Shown: positions 1 through 11,580, counted from the stretch's first letter. The stretch is 64,000 bases of DNA from Acanthosepion lycidas (GCA_963932145.1 OZ010581.1:87441287-87505286), one strand, 5' to 3'. A program made the numbers and translations. Notes: generated by a model not told the origin, from the letters alone.

Positions 1-269
1 TTGCCCGGAAGATTTCGTATTTCAAAGCGTTCACAAAATATAGAGGATATTATAGTGGATATTATCTTAATACGTGAACAGGATTGAAGGATAATTCCAC
101 TTTTTAGGAAGGTAAAAGAAACCGAAATGAAGACAAATAGTATAAAGTAGAAACTTTAATGTGTAAAGTTATCTGAAGCAACTTTCAAATCAATATATAT
201 GTAGGTGGTCACATACACATTTAAATATATATGGGCACTACAATATATATATATGAATATTTATACATA

Positions 270-306
<37 letters not shown>

Positions 307-2120
307 CAATTAAACTCGGATCACAAGAATGTATTCTCTCAAAACCACAAATTCATTCCGATGCAACACATTTTCGAAACATTCTTAATCCCTGTCATAT
401 GAATCCTTCTAATTTACTTTGATCCTAATTACGACAACAACTTTACCTTTGGCATTCGACGAAAAACATAGACTTTTTAACACTCACTGTTTGTGCACTT
501 TGCTAATTTCAGTGTGAACTCGCGTTGTCGTGATATAAAACTCTTCTCGTCTCCTGCCTCATTGCACTGTTTGTATCATATCGAACATCGTATGTACTTT
601 TGTTAAACCAGTTGTTCCACTAATATGTTTAAATATATAATCACTAAATGCTCTAGAATTTTCTTTTTCCTATTTCGACGTAGTACTTACTATTCTCATA
701 ATCCTTATTGTATTTTATTTTATTTCTTGTTATTTGTATTAATACACTTTGCGTTGAAGTTAAACTGATTGTGTCACAAAACATACGTCAAATTCGTAAC
801 AATTTTAAATCCTTTACCTTGGTTAAAGTGTTGTATTTTGAACAGTGTCGTCACATGATTCATTAGGTTTTAACTAAAGTGTAATGATTCATTTAATTTC
901 TAAGAAGAACTACTCTAAGAAACACATTTTTAGATAGTTTCCATGATAAGCTCCAACCATTTATTAGACTGACTTAAGTTTACCGTACAAATTTATGTCC
1001 AGTGTTTTCCAAATTTGTTCTTATATTTCATGTCGAATATTTGAATATGTGTGGATATAATAGAAAAGGGTGCTGGAAAAGTTTTGGATCATCCTACTTC
1101 ACAAAATATGAGCAATCATCAGATATTCAGGGTTATTTTCTTCTTGATAAAACAGATAACTTTTCAGTACACCTTGCAGAACAGATATAGTCATTTATCT
1201 TTTGTAAAGTAAGGTCATTTTTCCCAGAGTGATTTGTAAAACAATCAGAGCAACATCAGCCAAGTCTGGACTCAAGATTAAAAAGAGCAATTAAATGTCA
1301 CAAATTAGGAAATTCCAAAATTTTCGAATCTATAACACAGACTGATTGTTGTCTGAATTTCATTTACAAGATCATACCTCGCCTATAAAACAAAAAGGTT
1401 GTATTTTGTTGCCGTTAGTATCGTCTGTACTAATACAAAATGTTCGTGGTAAAGTTCTTGTTTGACCTTAAATGACGTACATGAATAACCAGAAACCATA
1501 TTTTGTGATAATTATTTTGAAAATCAGTTTGGCAGATATACAAACACTTCAGCTAACTATTTAGATTGGCTACATTAGTCCCCACCTCTTTTGAATGGAA
1601 TATTAAATATTCAAGAGAATAAAGTCATTCTTAAATACATTGTAGCAATATATGTATAAAATTTTAGGACTTTTCTGATCACATTAAGGGCTTTCTTCTT
1701 TATATATTGGTTAATACATCAAGATAAACAGCTTGTATTGGAGCTTTCAGATTGTAAAGTTAAATCCAGATATCATATAGGCTAAGTGAAGTTGACTGAA
1801 AATATTATTCGATGTCTCTAGAGGTCAGCAAAGAGCGGAAACATAGTCTTTCTTACGAAATGAAGTAATTAAAAAATGGAGTTTGATATTGAGTATTCTA
1901 TGAAATAGAAAAACGATTTCGACTTTTGGCTCATATTTGTCCTCGGAGGTCAAGAGATCACTAAAAGTTACTTTGGGGGTGGATAAAACTTACTTTTTAC
2001 AACGTAACAAAAAATAAAAAAAATAAGACACAAAAAATAGATTTTTTTGTTTCCGTATCATTGTGTAATCCCTGAAAAAGGTATTAATTTTCCAGTATTA
2101 AATTCGTTTCTTTCTATATT
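1..2120. other. AT-rich DNA, no gene seen
   Basis: This stretch has no coding frame with a recognisable domain. A (TA)n tract lies at about 273-305, and the short open frame across it is a translated microsatellite. The rest is AT-rich single-copy-looking sequence. Confidence 0.6.
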
Positions 2121-2180
2121 TCTGACATGTACATTATTATTCGAATTATTGTCCTCATCTTTGTCGCCATATTTATTACA

Positions 2181-2215
2181 CCGTTTCGGCCGCTGTACGC
2201 TCCGGCCTTCTTCAG
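2181..2215 (-). ncRNA. Hammerhead-like motif in PLE-B end
   Basis: Minus strand: CTGAAGA (fits CUGANGA), then a GGCC...GGCC hairpin, then CGAAAC. This is the order of the hammerhead core: catalytic box, stem II, GAAA box. An extra A sits between the box and stem II, and I could not find a convincing stem I, so catalytic activity is doubtful. PLEs are known to carry hammerhead ribozymes in their terminal pLTRs. Confidence 0.45.
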
Positions 2216-2295
2216 GTGGTTGGAATGTCGATCTGAACTCTTTATTTCGCTTTATTTCTAGTTCCATGTGCCATGTTTAATAGATGTCAGTTATC

Positions 2296-2303
2296 AGTTA
2301 TCT
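2296..2303. repeat. 8-bp target duplication, left
   Basis: AGTTATCT immediately precedes the TIR element and recurs right after it at 4279-4286. The uninterrupted PLE-B sequence at 11,560-11,575 contains a single AGTTATCT followed by CCTG, which confirms the insertion site. Confidence 0.85.
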
Positions 2304-4278
2304 TAGGTACCTCCACGAAATCGCTAAAAAATAGAGCATAGTCTGATGAAAAAGACACCAAACTTTATGAAAACAAAATGTTATCGTCTAAATGCTTATG
2401 TTTTTATGAAGAGAAAAGACCAAATTTTTTTAATCATTTTTTTAAATTTTTGCTTCTTTTTAGATCATTCTAAATTTTGATTAAAGAAACCTTGTTTCTC
2501 TTTGTACCAACAGGGGCTAGTAAATAACATAGATAATTTTTAGAACGTTTTTTTTTTGTATTACACACATTAATTTGGAAAATCTTCCAAAAATAATTGT
2601 CCGATTTTAATGAAATTTTCAGAAACTATTCACAGATGATCGAAATTATTATAAATATGTTTTTTTTATTAAAGTCATGGCAGAAATATTGTTTTTTATA
2701 TTTATTAACACCCCCATAACTAATTTTATGAAAAACTCTAGAAATTCGAGCGCTTCAACCTTAGTGATTACAATAGTTAAAAGCACAAGGCTTTGAAGAA
2801 TGCAAATCATGATTTTTTTTTAATTAGCTCCACGATACCTAAAATCAGCTCTGAATTGTAACATACAAAACTTAATAAAACAAATATATTATTTAATTTC
2901 AAATGCTTTTATTTGTTTTTAGTTGTTTTTATGAATATGGATAATATTTTCTGAAAGCAAAAAGTTTTTTCAATGAAAATTGAATTTTAATACAATTATT
3001 TGTTATTTCTTTAATTATAATAGATTTTTACATTAAGTTTTTAAAAACATTATAACATTAGTTAAAAGCAACGTCAACCTTTCAAAGTGTCCTTATGAGA
3101 TTGTCATTGTCTAGCGCTTTGAAAATTGTATCATTTGGACCAATCAGAAGACCCGCAGTAATTAAAAAATGCAATTTTTGTGCTTATAATCCGGCGGTAA
3201 TTATAAAGTACGAAAGACCAACCAGGATACAATTTAGTTGCATTATTTGAGTTCAGCATTGTTCTCCACTATTAAGGCCTTTACTTTTGCGAAACACGTA
3301 TGGAGAAGTTAATTTGATTTTTCAGTTTCAACTGAGAAGGGTACCTATAAGTATCAGTATCATCTTACGAAATTTAACTACTGCTAAACTTTAATTTATA
3401 TGATCTTATTTTGATATTAATCTCAGTTATGACATTTTTCCATAAATGAAATATCAAAATTGATAATAAAATGAATGGAAATACAAATAACACAGTAAAA
3501 TTTAATAAATGTACATAAAATTATAGTATTTTATGTACACTTCTGATAAAATTTCATAAGAAAGGTACCTATAAATTAATTAGATACCTTTTTGTTATGA
3601 AATTTAATCTCACTCTTAACAGTCTTATTTTTTAATTTCTTTATATTTTCCAGAAAGCATCGTAAACTTAAAGATGAAAGCTAAGTACAAAAAAAAAAAA
3701 AAAAAAATTAGAGCGCTGAAAGTTTTCCTTAAAAGTAACGAGGTAAATAATTTGTTCACTTCAATCTAAATAATTTCACCTCCTTCCATCTGTAGAAAGA
3801 ATTATCCTCCCGTAAGTTATCTAAACGTCATGAAAATGTCTTTCGTCACTTGTCAAATGACGCGAAAGGTTATGACCTGCTTTGTTTTATTTTGAAATTA
3901 CATTTTTTCGGCGCAGATGCTAAGTTAAGCTTGGTTCAAAATATTTTAAATAAACATTATAATTTCTGATTTTATTAAAATCAGTTTTGAAAAAATGATA
4001 ATTGATTTTTAAAAGAATATCAAAGTCAGATTTTCATCTTTTTTATCAAATGGAAAAAAATGATTGAAAATGGTTATCTGTCCCTTTTTTTTGACAAAAA
4101 AACAAAAAAGATTTTTAACGAAAATTTCGGACGTGCTAGGAACGATTAAAACATGTAAAAAATACCCCAAAAATACTTTGATCTTTCCTCTTTAATAATA
4201 CTATGAACATTAGGCGATAAAAAAGTTCGACATCTTTTTCATCATGCTATGTTTGTTTACATTTCGTGTAGGTACCTA
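2304..4278. mobile_element. Non-autonomous TIR DNA transposon, hAT-like
   Basis: This is a 1,975-bp insertion inside a PLE-B end. The termini are inverted repeats: TAGGTACCT, one variable base, then CACGAAAT at both ends, followed by looser inverted similarity (GATGAAAAAGA within about 50 bp of each end). It is flanked by a perfect 8-bp duplication (2296-2303 and 4279-4286). An 8-bp duplication is typical of the hAT superfamily, and a TAG start is compatible with it. No transposase frame is present, so it would depend on a helper. A sub-hairpin lies at 3548-3605. Internal sequence is shared with 30,150-30,420. Confidence 0.75.
3548..3605. repeat. Hairpin inside the TIR transposon
   Basis: AAATTTCATAAGAAAGGTAC is followed after a short loop by a near reverse complement ending TTATGAAATTT. 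The arms are about 24 bp with a few mismatches. It lies within the hAT-like element. Confidence 0.6.
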
Positions 4279-4430
4279 AGTTATCTCCTGTTAATTCCCC
4301 TCTGTAAGATCTCCACTGCCTTAACCGAGTATTGAACTCAAAACTCTTTGGGTCCTGTCACTGGATCTAACCAACACCTTTATCCACTTTGCCATGTGTT
4401 CTTGCGGACACATAGCAAAGTGGATACTGG
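4279..4430 (-). mobile_element. PLE-B 3'-end fragment, proximal part
   Basis: This continues the fragment at 2134-2303 after the TIR insertion; the first 8 bp are the duplicated target. On the minus strand it carries the PLE-B tRNA-like module (about 4326-4400), with a TTGAGTTCAATACTC B-box-like segment and an A-box-like segment. The A-box region sits in a 15-bp inverted repeat (4386-4425, CCACTTTGC...GCAAAGTGG). Confidence 0.7.
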
Positions 4431-5875
4431 AATCTAATTGAATTAAATATATTTAATTAAAGAACCAATTTCATTAACCAGTTCACAACTTTGCTTCTTT
4501 TTTTTTCTTAAAAGTACATTTTACTTGTTTCAATTCTGCCTTAAGTGAACGTTTTGTTTTATAATCACTTTCATTTGTTTGCACTCCATTTTTCTCCTTT
4601 ATTTTGTTATTTTAGTTGTCCTGAAAGAAATCAGGAAAAGCTTTAATGTTTTATTTTTAGATCATGGTATCTTAGGTGAATGCGAAATATAATCGATATT
4701 AAAAAGAGTTTGGAGTGAATCTTCCTTTCCTCTTTTCCTCTTTATTAAGTTTACGGTAGGGTAGAACATTGTAATGTCAGATTCCGTTCAAGGCAGTACG
4801 TTACGTTAGCTCAACGGTAAGGATTTGCAGTCCTTTTAGAGAAATGCCGATATAAATATGATCATTTGTCTAATGGCTCCTCCACGAAACAGTTTTATAG
4901 AAGCAAACAGAAAATCTACAAAACCTTTAAAGTTTTCCATCTCATATCTGGTGCAAGGATTTTAACATTAGGAGTTTCATAGAAAAGATGCACAGCTTTG
5001 ACATCCACTGCATTCATTTGAAAGCAAGACACATTAATACAGGGTTAAGTTTCCACTGAAGAAGCTTTCAGAGAGGGACATTAGTTAGAAACTTTGACTA
5101 CGAGGTCTTGGTGGCATAAAGTCTTATCGGCTGTTAATGTTTCTTTCTTCGGATAACTGTTAATATCTACTCAGCATAGGTGAATCTATGTACAACATAG
5201 TTCGCACTGTTTCATAAATGCTTCTACGAAGATTTTAGTCCTTGATATTTGCCGTTATGGAAGTCAGTCAAATGTTTCTTCTTGACCATGACAACGGCAT
5301 TTAATATATATCAAAAATTGAAGACAGTTTATCAGTTTATATAGCTGTAATCCTTAACATGTGTCGATTTTAAGGGATAATCATTCTTGCCAATGGACTC
5401 TTCGTCTCATTAGATATGTTACAAGAATTAATGTACGTGTCTAAATGTAGAAATTATATAAGGTTAAAACTATATTATTTCATTATCGCATATTTACTTA
5501 CACGTACATCATATTGAAAGATTAAGCAGCTTTTATATTTTTATAAGGTATTCAATATATTTGAAAAATATTAATAATATCTAATGCAACACAAAACTCA
5601 GGTAATAATAAACATAAAATAAGATACCTTGCTATGATACCGTCCTCTTGAAACAACAATTTCTGAATAGTTGTCCAGGATTAATTTGTTTCAATTATAA
5701 AACAAATTTCAATTACAATAAATATATTCCATTTCTTAAAGTTAACAGATTACTACAGGGTAACAACGAGGTTAAATGTTTAACTTTCCTTTGGTATTAG
5801 ATGATGGGAGATAACATAAATATATAGATACATGTTTCATTTCACAAACGTATGCGTAACTATTCAATGCCCATT
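4431..5875. other. No gene seen
   Basis: AT-rich DNA without coding signal. A short tRNA-Cys-like A-box/anticodon stretch near 4806-4835 lacks a T arm and is not called. Confidence 0.5.
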
Positions 5876-5879
5876 TATA

Positions 5880-5935
<56 letters not shown>
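5876..5935. repeat. (TA)n microsatellite
   Basis: Uninterrupted TA dinucleotides, about 50 bp. Confidence 0.95.
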
Positions 5936-5937
<2 letters not shown>

Positions 5938-5940
5938 TAA

Positions 5941-6600
5941 AGTGACTAGCAGCATGGCCCGGCGTTGCCCTTGCTTGATTCAAAAATCGTACGACTCATA
6001 CAGCAATCGCTATCACTTGACTTAAAATATTTTTTACCTTACTTGCCTTTAAAGGAGTGCCCTTTGCCGTGCTGATGTTGCTACATGCCTTACTTCTTGC
6101 CTATCTTACACTGAGAATTTTTCTAAGCTCTATACTAAACATTAAATCTGTTACGAAAAAAGAACTAAACAACATGAACACAAAACGATCAGCTTTAAAA
6201 AAGGACTCGTAGCTGGAAAAAACGAATGAAAAAAGAATGTTAACAACAAATAATTTTTCACATCCAACCCAGTTCTGCGGAATTAGAATCAACGTTGAGT
6301 TTAAGCAAGCGAATGAGCCAATTGGAGTAAAGTGCCATGCAGATTTAAATTTTTCCCACTTGTGGCGAATGCAGCAATCGACTTTTTTGCATGCTAACAT
6401 ACTAGTTAACATTCGTGTCAGTAAGCTTTTGGCTCTCACGCTGACCAATAGAATTTTCCTGACTATTCGTGGCAGCCAGCTATAGGTTCTCACTCTGGCC
6501 AGTAGAAAATTGCCGCAAACTACATGAAAACTGCCGTAGAAGCATGAAAAAATCGATTATTTCCACTATCGATGGGAGTTGGGAAATGCAAAGTCGGTCT
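5941..6600. repeat. Possible dispersed repeat
   Basis: It starts right after the (TA)n with CTAGCAGCATGGCCCGGCGTTGC. A reverse-complement relative of this terminus (CTAGCGGTGATACCCGGCGTTGC) lies at 38,690-38,722, so this looks like a conserved element boundary. The two copies do not align beyond about 25 bp by eye. I see no coding domain in the 82-130 aa frames here. Confidence 0.35.
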
Positions 6601-6769
6601 TGGCCTTCCCGCTAACTTGGAGCATGTGCATGGAAATTTTGGTGCAAATCCGTCGAAAATTGCGTTTGTGCATTCGTTACACACACATCCTGCCTTTTAT
6701 AGATAGCGATAGAAATTATTAGGAGGATTTGATAATTATAATTCATCGAGTCTAAAAGAAACCTCAACA

Positions 6770-6833
6770 GAATGCAGAAAGCACTGGACGGACGTTTCGT
6801 CCTATATTTGGGATTCATCAGCAGTGTGCATCC
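6770..6833 (-). ncRNA. Type I hammerhead ribozyme, near consensus
   Basis: Minus strand: CACTG / CTGATGA / ATCC-loop-GGAC / GAAA / C-GTCC-G-TC / CAGTG. The catalytic boxes CUGAUGA and GAAA are intact. Stem I pairs CACUG with CAGUG and continues, after a one-sided CUUUC bulge, with GGAUGCA/UGCAUUC. Stem II is UCC/GGA with loop CAAAUAUA. Stem III is a 2-3 bp mini-hairpin (AC...GU). Cleavage is expected after the C of GUC. The one departure is an A-C mismatch at pair 10.1/11.1, normally G-C. Short stem III is typical of PLE and retrozyme hammerheads. Confidence 0.7.
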
Positions 6834-6960
6834 ACTACCGAGAATTGAAACCCTGACAGTTACGTTATCATGCAACCGATATACCAACTGTTCCAACGGG
6901 TCTCGGTGACGAAGTATCAAATCAAACTCGATATAGCGCCGCTCACACACATTTCGTGGT
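6770..6960 (-). mobile_element. tRNA-like SINE / retrozyme-like element
   Basis: On the minus strand, a tRNA-like head (about 6835-6905) shows an A-box-like CAGTTGGTATATC and a B-box-like GGGTTTCAATTCTC. An ACCGAGA...TCTCGGT pair could form an acceptor-like stem. Directly downstream is a hammerhead ribozyme (6770-6833), then TGTTGAGGTTTCT and an AT-rich tail. A second copy with the same order is at 58,640-58,830 and a tail fragment at 58,365-58,445. The combination resembles Schistosoma Sm-alpha elements and animal retrozymes. Confidence 0.65.
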
Positions 6961-7028
6961 GGAACTCACCATCCAAGTTCGTTTACCCATAGGACTTGTG
7001 CCCCCACGAGCCACGACTACTATCCCCA

Positions 7029-7070
7029 AGTGTGTGTGTGTGTGTGTCTGTATGTGTATTTGTGTATGTG
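7029..7070. repeat. (GT)n microsatellite
   Basis: A short, imperfect GT dinucleotide tract. Confidence 0.85.
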
Positions 7071-9440
7071 GAATGAAATTTGCGCCGTATATCATTAGTT
7101 GTTTCTCTGATCGTCTCTTTTTCTTTATCAGTAACTATTAAAAACGCTTTGACATTAGATCATTAAATTCATATTGCATTCTCAGCACATAGACATATAG
7201 GTATATAACAGGATTATGATAAATTGATAAATTTTAATTGTTGTGAATTTATAAATATCTCTTCGTACCTTATGTAGTATATCTCTCCACATAGCCTGTC
7301 ATATATACACTGGCACTTTAAAAGTAATAGTATTGCCGTATATATATGTAATAGTAGTAAATCCCATCGTGCACTGGCTTCTGTTGTGGTCTGACATTTG
7401 ATGAGTCAGCATGAACACTGGCTCCGTTGTTCATGATAAAGCGACAAGAAATATATGATTTTGAACATAGATTGTTATAGGTGTTAGATGCATGGGTCAT
7501 TCCATTTTAGAAACTGTAAGGATATCACTTGTTTTACTGAGTGATGTGTTCGCTGATTATATCTGAAGGCATATCTGTCACTCTTGGAAAGCAAAATAGT
7601 TCATCATATCTTTAGTGATGGCAACAAGAGGCATCTCGTACTGGCTCAACTTGCATTCACAATCAATGCAAAAGCCAAATATACATCCGGCATTCCGTAA
7701 TGTCGCTAGTTGGACCTTGTAAGACTGACACCGTGAGTGTGGTCCAGTGAATCAGTGTTCAAGCTGTTTTGCTCAAGTACCGTGTAAGACTTGTGGTCGT
7801 TCCATAACGGTGTAGGAAATGTTCGCGTCGTGGTTGGTGCCACTCATTCCTCTGGATACTTCACTGACAGGTGACTTCTACGTTGCACTTCACTGTGAGG
7901 ATTTTCATCCATTCATGTTCTCCTAATAAGATGGCTTATCTCATCAGAATAATGCATATAATCACAACCAAGCTTGCCAGAATTGGTTTCAGGCGCATTC
8001 CTGAGACTTTCAACGAATATTTTGGTCATCATGTTCGCCCGACATGAATGGAAGGAGTCGAAGTAGTTTAATCGTACACAAAACTTGTCATTTCAGGAGT
8101 TGTGAGCAGTTATCGAGATTCCAGAGGTGTTTCATACACCTGTGGAACCTATGTAATGTCAAATCTATACATTAATACTATTAATACTATAATTAGTTAT
8201 ACTATATAAAATGTATTACAGGGATTTTTTATGATAATTGGTGACATGCGATATAATGGAGCAATTCACGCATAAATTCAAATTAAACTATGCGATAATG
8301 TTGTGATTGTTTGACCAATGAAGACGTTGTTTTGATTGTGATTTCCTATCAGAGAAACATTCTCTAAATGTGCAAACACAGTCGCAGACAACATCGATTT
8401 GATTTTTTTATTTCGTTGTTTTTTTTTATCATGTTAGTGATTTTTACCAAGTGATATGAGTCATTTATTTTTATGGATAGGTGAAATATATTTAGAAGTT
8501 TATAGTATTTCTTCAAATCCAGAGAGTATATCTTCATAGATTTTAGGAGCTTCTATTAATAAAGTGCTTACTAAAATTTACAGAAATGCACTAAGTGATC
8601 TGGAATATATCAACTTCAGAATCAAGCTAAAGAAGAATAACCGTGTTATATGTGTCGAAAAACTACCTATTTTTATAAAGCTAAAAGACCACAATAGAAT
8701 AAAACCTTCATGCCGGCTTTCCGACCCAACTATAATCGTATAGGAAAAATAAGTAAAATCATTAGAGTTGTGCATTTTTTGAAGTGTTACAAATGAATCA
8801 GAACAAAACACTGAAGCCGTAATTGCCTAGTTTAACAGTATTACAAACAAACAAAAATGTGCAATCGTACAAAAAAAAATTCTATCCTTTAGTCAGTCAA
8901 GAATATTTAGTGAAGCCATAGATATGATCACACTGTACACAAACATAAATGGCTGGCAGATTGAAATATATAGCCAGTTCATTATGTGTGGATAAATATA
9001 AATGGTAATCCATTTATATTTAATGTTGTGATTATCGCTTAGTGATAGTAGTGTTGACACCCGAGTTGTTTTCTCCTACAAGAAATAGGAATGAAATCAC
9101 AACCAATACTGTACATATGAAATCAACATTCTATTAAAAAATAAAATAAGAAATATAAAAGAGGTAACTTATAGATTGAGATATCGTTATTCGTACATAC
9201 GATGTGTGTAAATTCGTACAGAAGATGTTGAGAAACTTATACTGAAGAAGGATATATCGTTTGATAGAATTTTTAAGTCATTCGTATATTGTGTTGTGTG
9301 CAATGCGACACGTAGTTTGCTAGTAACTAAGAAGTCTATTGGTGGGGAAAAGGGACACGTATTTTCCCTACGGCATACTGGGGGTAAAGAGAAAGAGAAG
9401 ACAGAGAATCTCCTCTGCGCACGCTCCGGTTTCCTTCCTC
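7071..9440. other. No gene recognised
   Basis: No frame over 80 codons shows a known domain. 7560-8160 is GC-richer than its surroundings and may be an old repeat, but I cannot name it. The rest is AT-rich. Confidence 0.45.
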
Positions 9441-9454
9441 ATATGTATCCTGCT

Positions 9455-9822
9455 TAAAAGGTTAGCTGCTGATTACGGGGTTATTATAATAGGCAACACA
9501 AATACAGCAAGTTTTCACAATAAAATAAAAGAATTAACAGGAAGAAAGGTGGATCCATCCAAATCAAAGAATAAAAACAAAAATACTTAAAAGGTGGAGC
9601 GAGTACGACAAAGAACGTTTTCACGATACAAGAGAGATAAACCCACTCTGGAAAATACGTAAGGGCCAGGAATACTAAAAGGTGAAGTAAGATCAATACT
9701 GGAGAAGATGAACAGAAACAAAGTAGCAGAGCCTGATGGGACCGTAACAAAAATGCTCTCAGCCCTAGACGATTTCGGCATCGACAAGATCAGTGTTTTC
9801 TCATTGGGGGAAGACACTTGAT
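9455..9822 (+). pseudogene. RTE-like LINE reverse transcriptase, N-terminal part
   Basis: Plus-strand translation resembles the region between endonuclease and reverse transcriptase of RTE-like non-LTR elements: DYGVIIIGNT...SFHNKIKELTGRK, then after frame breaks GEVRSILEKMNRNKVAEPDGTVTKML and DDFGIDKI. The NRNK..xPDG and FGIDKI signatures are typical. A stop follows KNKNKNT near 9590, and the later block is in another frame. The element is interrupted near 9822 by a minus-strand LINE end and continues at about 10,260. Confidence 0.65.
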
Positions 9823-10255
9823 GTTGTTCAGAATAAGAGGCACAGTTTATGTGAATAGGTGGAGAAGATAGCGGTTAACCCTACAGTTTAACAGGTTAGG
9901 ATTGTTGTGATCGGGGAAATATCCTCTTAGAAAGTTGGTTCCACAGAGCAGTGATTCTAGGGAAGAAGCTGCTCAAGTGGGACTTACTTCTCACCAATGA
10001 AATACGGAGGGAATAAGTGTGGTTTCCTACAATGTGAGTGTCATGGTGGGTCCTAGTTGTGACGGTTAGAGCTGGCGGAACCAAGGAATGCAGTTCGTCC
10101 GAGCACTTTTCATGGGAGTAGCGTTAGAGCAGTGGCAGCTTTACCACATCCCGTCTGTGAGGTTGCAGGGTGGAAAATAATTTGTCACCGACAAAGACGC
10201 GGAGATGAATTTGAACTCTATCGAGACTGGAAAGTGGGGACTGGTCAGCTTCTCT
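9823..10255 (-). pseudogene. LINE 3' end nested in another LINE
   Basis: Minus-strand frames read DRVQIHLRVFVGDKLFSTLQPHRRDVV, then ALTVTTRTHHDTHI...SLVRSKSHLSSFFPRITALWNQL. These match the conserved C-terminal tail of jockey/CR1-like reverse transcriptases (FFPRTxxLWNxLP). Frameshifts separate the blocks. It sits inside the plus-strand RTE-like copy, so it inserted later. This subfamily differs from the LINE copies at 22, 27 and 36 kb. Confidence 0.6.
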
Positions 10256-10440
10256 CCCATATAATATCATAAAAGGGATAATAAACGAAATTAACAACAG
10301 TGGTGACCTCTCTAAATCTATTTTCGTGACATTACTTAAGAGACCAGTTGCAAATGAATGCAGAATCCATAGGACAATCAATATAATGAGTTGCATAAAT
10401 AATGATGCTAATCCTGAGAAATAAAACGCCAAGCAGAATT
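10256..10440 (+). pseudogene. RTE-like LINE, continuation
   Basis: Plus-strand reading IIKGIINEINNSGDLSKSIFVTLLKRP, then CRIHRTINIMS. This is the segment that follows FGIDKI in RTE-like polymerases (INEIYxSGxIPExLxxSIFIxLPKKPGxxxCxxHRTISLMS). It resumes the frame broken off at about 9822. The element is truncated shortly after, before the catalytic motif. Confidence 0.6.
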
Positions 10441-10699
10441 AGACTGGAAAAAGACAAAAAGAGAGAAACCTCTTAAAAACCATTCTCTACGAAAACAGGA
10501 GAATAAATAGACGTTATACATATTTCAAAATATATATTATATCTATGAATATATTAGACATGTGAACGTAATGAATCTGGCTGTAATTCGTATACGGGTC
10601 TCGGATTCCTCAATCCAAGTTGCTATCCACCGTGCATCCATGTTAAAATCACTTACGTGCAAATACCATTACGAAAAATATGAATCCATCTCTTATCCC

Positions 10700-10810
10700 A
10701 CCCACAGATATGGATTAATATCAGGATAAACTGCGTCCTAGAGCCTTGTGTGGCAACCAGTCTATGAGAAGGCCAACTCTGAATTCAAAATCTGAGTAGC
10801 GTATTTTGGG
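10700..10810 (+). repeat. Dispersed repeat fragment
   Basis: The segment around CCAGTCTATGAGAAGGCCAACTCTGAATTCAAA recurs at 39,570-39,625 in the same orientation (CCAGTCTAGGAGAAGGAAAACTCTGAATTCAAA). It is probably untranslated sequence of a LINE. No coding domain is seen. Confidence 0.5.
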
Positions 10811-11354
10811 GACATTGTGACACGCTGTTCACCAGTTCTCTGTATTCGCCTCTTTCAAAAAGTGTGGTTGGTTCTGCACAAGCCACTACCACTATAATCA
10901 ATTCATACGTACGGGTTGTATGGTTATTCGGTTTTAAGAACTGAGCTTCTGGAGAGTCAAAAAATGCGCGCGTGTGTGTGTGTGAAACCCCGCTACAGAA
11001 TTATAGAAAATGCCATAGATTTAAATATTGTCGAAAATATTTGTACAAAACTAGATCACACAGAAATTAACTCATTTTTATACATGGTCCTGCTACGAAT
11101 TTAAGTTTCTATATTCATAATTATTAACCAATCAGCGACGTCATATGTGAGGCGCGGTATCCTTTGAATTGTAGACAATTAAGATTTGTTGTTTACTACT
11201 AATTTTTTGAAGATTAATTCAGAAAATTATCAACAATATTTTCCCTCCTTAAAATGAATATTTAAAATTTGGGATTATATTTATTAACCAATAAACTTGA
11301 GATTAATAAATCTATTTTTTCTGGAGCCGATGTTTCGTAATAAAAGCGAACAAT

Positions 11355-11363
11355 ATTTGTTCG
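11355..11363. repeat. 9-bp target duplication, left
   Basis: ATTTGTTCG precedes PLE-B copy 1 and recurs after its right end at 12,703-12,711. Confidence 0.65.
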
Positions 11364-11580
11364 CTGTCAATATTTCTGAGATGAAGTATTATGTACACTA
11401 TTTACATTATTCGAACTACTGTCCTCATCTTTGTTGCCATATTTATTACAACGTTTCGGCCGTTGTACACTCCGTCCTTCTTCAGGTGGTTGGAATGTCG
11501 ACCTGAACCGTGGGGTAGACTGTTCTAGTTCCACGTGCCGAGTTTAATGGATGTCACTTATCAGTTATCTCCTGTCAATT

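Larger units (their letters stand above)
2134..2303 (-). mobile_element. PLE-B 3'-end fragment, distal part
   Basis: On the minus strand this matches the terminal module of the PLE-B copies at 11.4-12.7, 33.1-34.5 and 52.8-54.4 kb. It shares the CTGAAGAAGG...CGAAACG motif, the ATATGG(C/T)(G/A)ACAAAGATGAG segment and the CCATGTTTAATRGATGTCAGTTATC segment. It is interrupted at 2303 by another transposon, and its continuation resumes at 4279. No coding part remains. Confidence 0.8.

Noticed and set aside
4806-4870. Possible tRNA-Cys gene (TTAGCTCAACGGTAAGGATTTGCAG)
   Set aside because: D-arm-like and GCA anticodon-like parts are present, but no T arm or acceptor pairing follows.
6101-6493. 130-codon minus-strand frame as a host gene
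   Set aside because: No domain or coding bias; it overlaps an equally open plus-strand frame in a probable dispersed repeat.
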